Part shown: positions 13,985-16,270 of the stretch, in pieces
Layout of the letters: every line of letters starts with the position of its first letter
Numbering within the stretch: the stretch's first letter is position 1
NCBI GenBank assembly: GCA_002421565.1
Contig: DIKC01000047.1
Location: forward strand, 1-16,270
Reading direction: 5' to 3'
DNA length: 16,270 nucleotides
From: Desulfobulbaceae bacterium UBA5628
GTDB taxonomy: Bacteria; Desulfobacterota; Desulfobulbia; Desulfobulbales; Desulfurivibrionaceae
The notes under the pieces: generated by a model
Databases searched by the model: none
What the model was told of the DNA's origin: nothing
What the model saw: the letters and a program-made list of their open reading frames with translations, nothing else
Translations under genes and position numbers: made by a program

Positions 13985-14031
13985 AAAAAAGAAAGGGAAA
14001 CCAAGCTAAGTGCTTGATTCCCCTTATTTTT
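13985..14031. terminator. Strong bidirectional intrinsic terminator between relE and tRNA-Phe
   Basis: AAGGGAAACCAAGC (13993-14006) pairs along all 14 positions (two G-U) with GCTTGATTCCCCTT (14012-14025) around a TAAGT loop. A T-run follows on the plus strand (ATTTTTTT) and on the minus strand (TCTTTTTT). It should stop both relBE transcription and the convergent tRNA-Phe transcript. Confidence 0.9.
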
Positions 14032-14035
14032 TTAC

Positions 14036-14111
14036 TGGTGCCGGGACCAGGAATCGAACCAGGGACACTCGGATTTTCAGTCCGATGCTCTACCATCTGA
14101 GCTATCCCGGC
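14036..14111 (-). tRNA. tRNA-Phe (anticodon GAA)
   Basis: The 76-nt minus-strand sequence folds as a standard cloverleaf. The acceptor stem GCCGGGA pairs with TCCCGGC, the D-arm is GCTC-AGATGGTAGA-GAGC-like, the anticodon stem GGACT pairs with AATCC-type partners around GAA (14076-14078), and the T-arm contains GGTTCGATTCC. The discriminator is A and the 3' CCA is encoded (14038-14036). The 3' end points toward the accessory region, the side on which integrative elements usually insert, but I found no second copy of the 3' end in the window. Confidence 0.97.
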
Positions 14112-14132
14112 AGGTGCTGCTGAAAGCAGGAC

Positions 14133-14161
14133 TATTTATTGAAAACGCGGCCGGATGTCAA
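14133..14161 (-). promoter_or_regulatory. Promoter of tRNA-Phe
   Basis: On the minus strand, a perfect TTGACA (14161-14156) lies 17 bp before TAAATA (14138-14133), followed by a G/C-containing discriminator. The expected start is about 15 bases before the mature tRNA 5' end, and the RDD stop is only 8 bp upstream of the -35 box. Confidence 0.6.
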
Positions 14162-14168
14162 GGCTTTT

Positions 14169-14603
14169 TCAAACCCGCACCACCCGGGTGAGGGCCAGGT
14201 GATCATACCAGGTTCTCCGTTCCGGGTTGGTAAAGGCCCACAGAAACCCGGCCGCCAAGGGAAGCAGGGCGAGCAGTTGGCCGATGCCGCGCAACAGGGC
14301 CAGCCCCGGCGATGGCGGGGTCTGATCCGGGCCGACCACCATGATCCCCAGCGCCATTTTGCCCACGGTCTGGCCGCCGCAACTGTGCCAGAGGGTGAAA
14401 TAGAGCAGGGCCAGCAAGGGCGGCATCAGCAGGAGCAGGAACAGAAGGCCGGCCAGCAGGCCGAACAATTCCATGATTCCCAGCGGCAGCCGGGAGAAGG
14501 CCGTCATCAGCACCGCCGCCAGGATGGCGCCGCCCAGCAGATGGAGTACCAGCAAATCCAGGAACCAGGCCGCCAGCCGCCGCCAGATGGGGGCGGGAAT
14601 CAT
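14169..14603 (-). CDS. RDD-family integral membrane protein
   Basis: RDD proteins are small membrane proteins of mostly unknown or transport-related function. The 144-residue protein has the namesake residues, an Arg at position 9 and an Asp at 16 in the first helix, RRLAAWFLDLLVLHLLGGAI. Two long hydrophobic segments follow (about 46-72 and 101-126). The loop GGQTVGKMALGIMVVG (about 77-91) is the conserved RDD signature, and RRTWYDHLALTRVV at the end is also typical. Its ATG shares a base with the stop of the zinc-ribbon gene (TAATG), so the two genes are translationally coupled. It is the last gene before the tRNA-Phe promoter. Confidence 0.9.
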   Translation of the reverse strand: MIPAPIWRRLAAWFLDLLVLHLLGGAILAAVLMTAFSRLPLGIMELFGLLAGLLFLLLLMPPLLALLYFTLWHSCGGQTVGKMALGIMVVGPDQTPPSPGLALLRGIGQLLALLPLAAGFLWAFTNPERRTWYDHLALTRVVRV

Positions 14604-15376
14604 TATTTGTCATCCTCGCTTTCCAGGCTCAGCCCCAGATCGGCGATTTTCGGCGGCGCTTCCGGGGCTTCCCGGCTGCCCAAGGGCGCTTCGTCGGTGT
14701 CCAGGGTCAGCACCATATCGTCGGAGGCGGAGACGCTAGCGGCCGGGGTTTCAGGCGCGGCCGGTTGCCCTGCTTCCGCCAAGTCCAGCAGCGAATCGAG
14801 ATCCATGACCTCATCATCGGCGGCCGGGGTGGCCTCCTGCGCCGCGGTAAAATCCAAATCCAGGCCCAGATCGAGGGCCGCGTCGGTCGCTTCGGTCGTT
14901 TCCGCCCCGGCCTCCGGTTCGGCGGCCGGCAGCAGATCGCCCAAGTCGCCAAGATCAAGCGCCCCCAAGTCAACTTCGTCGCTCCCGGCCGCTTCTTCCA
15001 CGGCAGTTTCCGCCGGGCTTGCCTCAATCTCCACTTCGCCTGCCGTCGCCTCGGCCGGCGCTTCCACGCTTACCGCGATCTCTTCTCCAACGCTTTCCTC
15101 CGGCTCGGCGTCCCCGGCCTCGGCCAGCAATTCACCCAGAGCCTCATCAGCCTCATCAGCCTCGTCATCGACCGTCTGCTCGTCGATCAGGATTTCCTCT
15201 CCGACTTCGCCGCCGGCTGCCCCCACTTCGGCCAAAGCCGCGGCCAGAAATGGGGGCGGCAGATCCTTGCTCACGGTTCCCTGCAACTGCTGGGCAAGGG
15301 GCAGGAGATCGTGGGCGCATTTGGCGCAACTGGCCAGGCTGTCAAACGAGATGTAACCGCATTTAGGGCAGCGCAT
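14603..15376 (-). CDS. N-terminal zinc-ribbon protein with long acidic tail
   Basis: I place the start at the ATG at 15376: GGAGAGGA lies just upstream and the zinc ribbon then begins at once (MRCPKCGYISFDS). A longer frame to 15451 adds 25 residues without a ribosome site. The 257-residue protein has four zinc ligands, C3, C6, C17 and C20. The rest, from about residue 50, is a low-complexity tail dominated by Ala, Glu, Asp and Leu with recurring DLGDL/DLDSLL motifs (for example EVDLGALDLGDLGDLLP). No membrane segment or enzyme motif is present. It is coupled to the RDD gene (TAATG), so they may act together, the ribbon protein probably in the cytosol. The exact role is unknown. Tail composition is consistent with an intrinsically disordered region. 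Confidence 0.8.
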   Translation of the reverse strand: MRCPKCGYISFDSLASCAKCAHDLLPLAQQLQGTVSKDLPPPFLAAALAEVGAAGGEVGEEILIDEQTVDDEADEADEALGELLAEAGDAEPEESVGEEIAVSVEAPAEATAGEVEIEASPAETAVEEAAGSDEVDLGALDLGDLGDLLPAAEPEAGAETTEATDAALDLGLDLDFTAAQEATPAADDEVMDLDSLLDLAEAGQPAAPETPAASVSASDDMVLTLDTDEAPLGSREAPEAPPKIADLGLSLESEDDK

Positions 15377-15387
15377 CGTGGTATCCT

Positions 15388-15410
15388 CTCCGTTTTTTTG
15401 AGTAACGGAG
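15388..15410 (-). promoter_or_regulatory. 5'-UTR hairpin overlapping the zinc-ribbon gene ribosome site
   Basis: On the minus strand CTCCGTT and AACGGAG (7-bp arms, 9-nt A-rich loop) can form a hairpin. Its 3' arm contains the first half of the GGAGAGGA ribosome site. It might modulate translation, though a chance stem is possible. Confidence 0.35.
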
Positions 15411-15412
15411 CA

Positions 15413-15442
15413 AGTGTAGTCCAAAGCGCGGCGGCCGGTCAA
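15413..15442 (-). promoter_or_regulatory. Candidate promoter of the zinc-ribbon/RDD operon
   Basis: On the minus strand TTGACC (15442-15437) and TACACT (15418-15413) are 18 bp apart, and the expected start lies about 30 bases before the ATG at 15376. Confidence 0.45.
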
Positions 15443-15474
15443 GATAAACATCCGGGCAACGGCGTTGACAAAGG

Positions 15475-15503
15475 TTGCAAAACCGACGGCGTCCGGCTAT
15501 CTT
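15475..15503 (+). promoter_or_regulatory. Candidate promoter of the lipoprotein/pcm genes
   Basis: TTGCAA (15475-15480) and TATCTT (15498-15503) are 17 bp apart. Each matches the sigma-70 consensus at four of six positions. The ATG follows at 15542 with AAGGAG as ribosome site. Confidence 0.4.
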
Positions 15504-15541
15504 GCAGGTGCCGCTTGCCACTGCCACCAAGGAGATTGACC

Positions 15542-15943
15542 ATGCCGAAACAGACACCCCGATTTTTATGGCTGATGTTCACCATGCTGCTGCTCACCGG
15601 CCTTGCCGCCTGCGGCCAGCCCAACTATAGCTACCGCCATCTCGCCTCGGATGTTTCCCTGATCGAGCCGAGCGCTCCCGAGCGGGACGTCCGTGCCATC
15701 CTCGGCCCGCCCGACCACAAGCAGGCCGCCCCCGGCGGCGGCGAAACCTGGATTTACTTCGATGGCCGCCAGAGCTTCCTCCGCCGCGCCCCCTACATCG
15801 GCGACAAGCTGGGACGCGAGGATTTCCAGGTGGTGATCGTCACCCTCCGGGAAGAACGGGTGCAAAACGCGGTCTATCGCTTCCTCGGCGAGGAAGAATT
15901 CAAGGCCCTCAATCTGCCGGTCCGGAACACCAATAATGACTAA
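15542..15943 (+). CDS. Small lipoprotein, BamE/OmlA-like domain
   Basis: The 133-residue protein begins with a short basic N-terminus, a hydrophobic segment (about 8-21) and the lipobox LAAC with the lipidated cysteine at position 24. The residue after the cysteine is Gly, not Asp, which in Gram-negatives favours the outer membrane. The [20 protein letters not shown] segment (about 54-73) resembles the strand-turn of the BamE/OmlA (SmpA) fold, which supports assembly of outer-membrane proteins, though the protein may belong to another lipoprotein family with this fold. The start is the ATG at 15542 because it has AAGGAG upstream and gives a proper signal sequence. Its end overlaps pcm by 8 bp. 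Confidence 0.75.
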   Translation: MPKQTPRFLWLMFTMLLLTGLAACGQPNYSYRHLASDVSLIEPSAPERDVRAILGPPDHKQAAPGGGETWIYFDGRQSFLRRAPYIGDKLGREDFQVVIVTLREERVQNAVYRFLGEEEFKALNLPVRNTNND

Positions 15944-16270
15944 CGGGGGCGAAAAGGCCCGCGAACGGATGGTGGAAGAGCAACTGATTCCGCGAGGGAT
16001 CAGCGATCCGGCGGTGCTGGCGGCGATGGGCGCGGTGCCCCGCCATCTCTTCGTCGAAGAAGCCCTCCGCCCCCAGGCCTACGGCGATTTCCCCCTCCCC
16101 ATCGGCGAAGGCCAGACCATCTCCCAGCCCTACATCGTCGCCCTGATGACCCAGTTGCTGGAGCTGAAAAAAAGCGACCGGGTGCTGGAAATCGGCACCG
16201 GTTGCGGCTACCAGGCGGCGGTGCTCAGCCATCTTGCCCGCGAAGTGTATTCGGTCGAGCGTCTGCGCGG
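15936..16270 (+). CDS. pcm: Protein-L-isoaspartate O-methyltransferase (5' part, cut by window end)
   Basis: The enzyme uses S-adenosylmethionine to methylate isoaspartyl residues so that damaged proteins can be repaired. The visible 111 codons include [40 protein letters not shown] and [20 protein letters not shown], all diagnostic of Pcm, and the SAM-binding motif [20 protein letters not shown]. The gene continues beyond the window; the family has about 210-220 residues. I start it at the ATG at 15936, which overlaps the lipoprotein stop by 8 bp (translational coupling); the ATG at 15969 (MVEEQ) is a possible shorter start. Confidence 0.95.
   Translation, partial: MTNGGEKARERMVEEQLIPRGISDPAVLAAMGAVPRHLFVEEALRPQAYGDFPLPIGEGQTISQPYIVALMTQLLELKKSDRVLEIGTGCGYQAAVLSHLAREVYSVERLR

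Noticed and set aside
14139..15356. Long 405-codon plus-strand frame opposite the zinc-ribbon gene
   Set aside because: Antisense shadow of a strongly biased G/C-rich gene: serine/alanine-rich low complexity, no ribosome site.
1..16270. Self-targeting spacers
   Set aside because: No spacer was seen to match another part of the window by eye; a BLAST of the fifteen spacers against the whole genome, plasmids and phages would be decisive.

Overview
The window is a GC-rich bacterial chromosome segment holding a complete type I-C CRISPR-Cas locus, then a strip of accessory genes (phage-type antirepressor-like proteins, three toxin-antitoxin remnants or modules, a WYL regulator), then a tRNA-Phe gene and ordinary chromosomal genes. 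The Shine-Dalgarno sites, a CCA-encoding tRNA, a lipoprotein with a Gram-negative-type signal, and pcm next to a zinc-ribbon/RDD gene pair suggest a Gram-negative bacterium. A sulfate- or sulfur-metabolising Desulfobacterota member (Desulfobulbales-like) is my best guess, by impression of the proteins only.

Layout. Positions 1-1034 are the leader-proximal part of a CRISPR array that runs off the left edge: one partial and fifteen identical full 33-bp repeats with fifteen spacers of 33-36 bp, read on the minus strand. Positions 1035-1217 are the leader. From 9446 down to 1218, all on the minus strand, come cas3, cas5c, cas8c (with an internal cas11c start), cas7, cas4, cas1 and cas2, the canonical I-C order, most with overlapping or near-touching junctions. 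cas3 is translationally coupled to a BRO-N gene, itself preceded by an ORF6N gene and the wreck of a Fic/Doc toxin gene. All four reading frames overlap, so the cas operon probably starts upstream of 10880.

From 10947 to 13963 lie a TPR-like gene, an intact Phd/YefM antitoxin gene with a near-consensus promoter that looks leaderless, a vapC remnant with its first half deleted, a WYL-domain transcription regulator, and a RelB/RelE pair whose toxin looks about eight residues short. A strong bidirectional terminator (13985-14031) and tRNA-Phe (14036-14111, minus) mark the border. To the right are an RDD membrane protein, a zinc-ribbon protein with a long acidic tail, a small BamE/OmlA-like lipoprotein and the 5' part of pcm.

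How the parts fit. Cas1-Cas2-Cas4 acquire spacers next to the leader, Cas5c processes the pre-crRNA, Cas5c/Cas7/Cas8c/Cas11c form Cascade, and Cas3 degrades the target. The most interesting signals are the coupling of antirepressor-like genes to cas3, the strong internal ribosome site for Cas11c, the repeated loss of toxin but not antitoxin sequence, and the compositional break inside cas8c.
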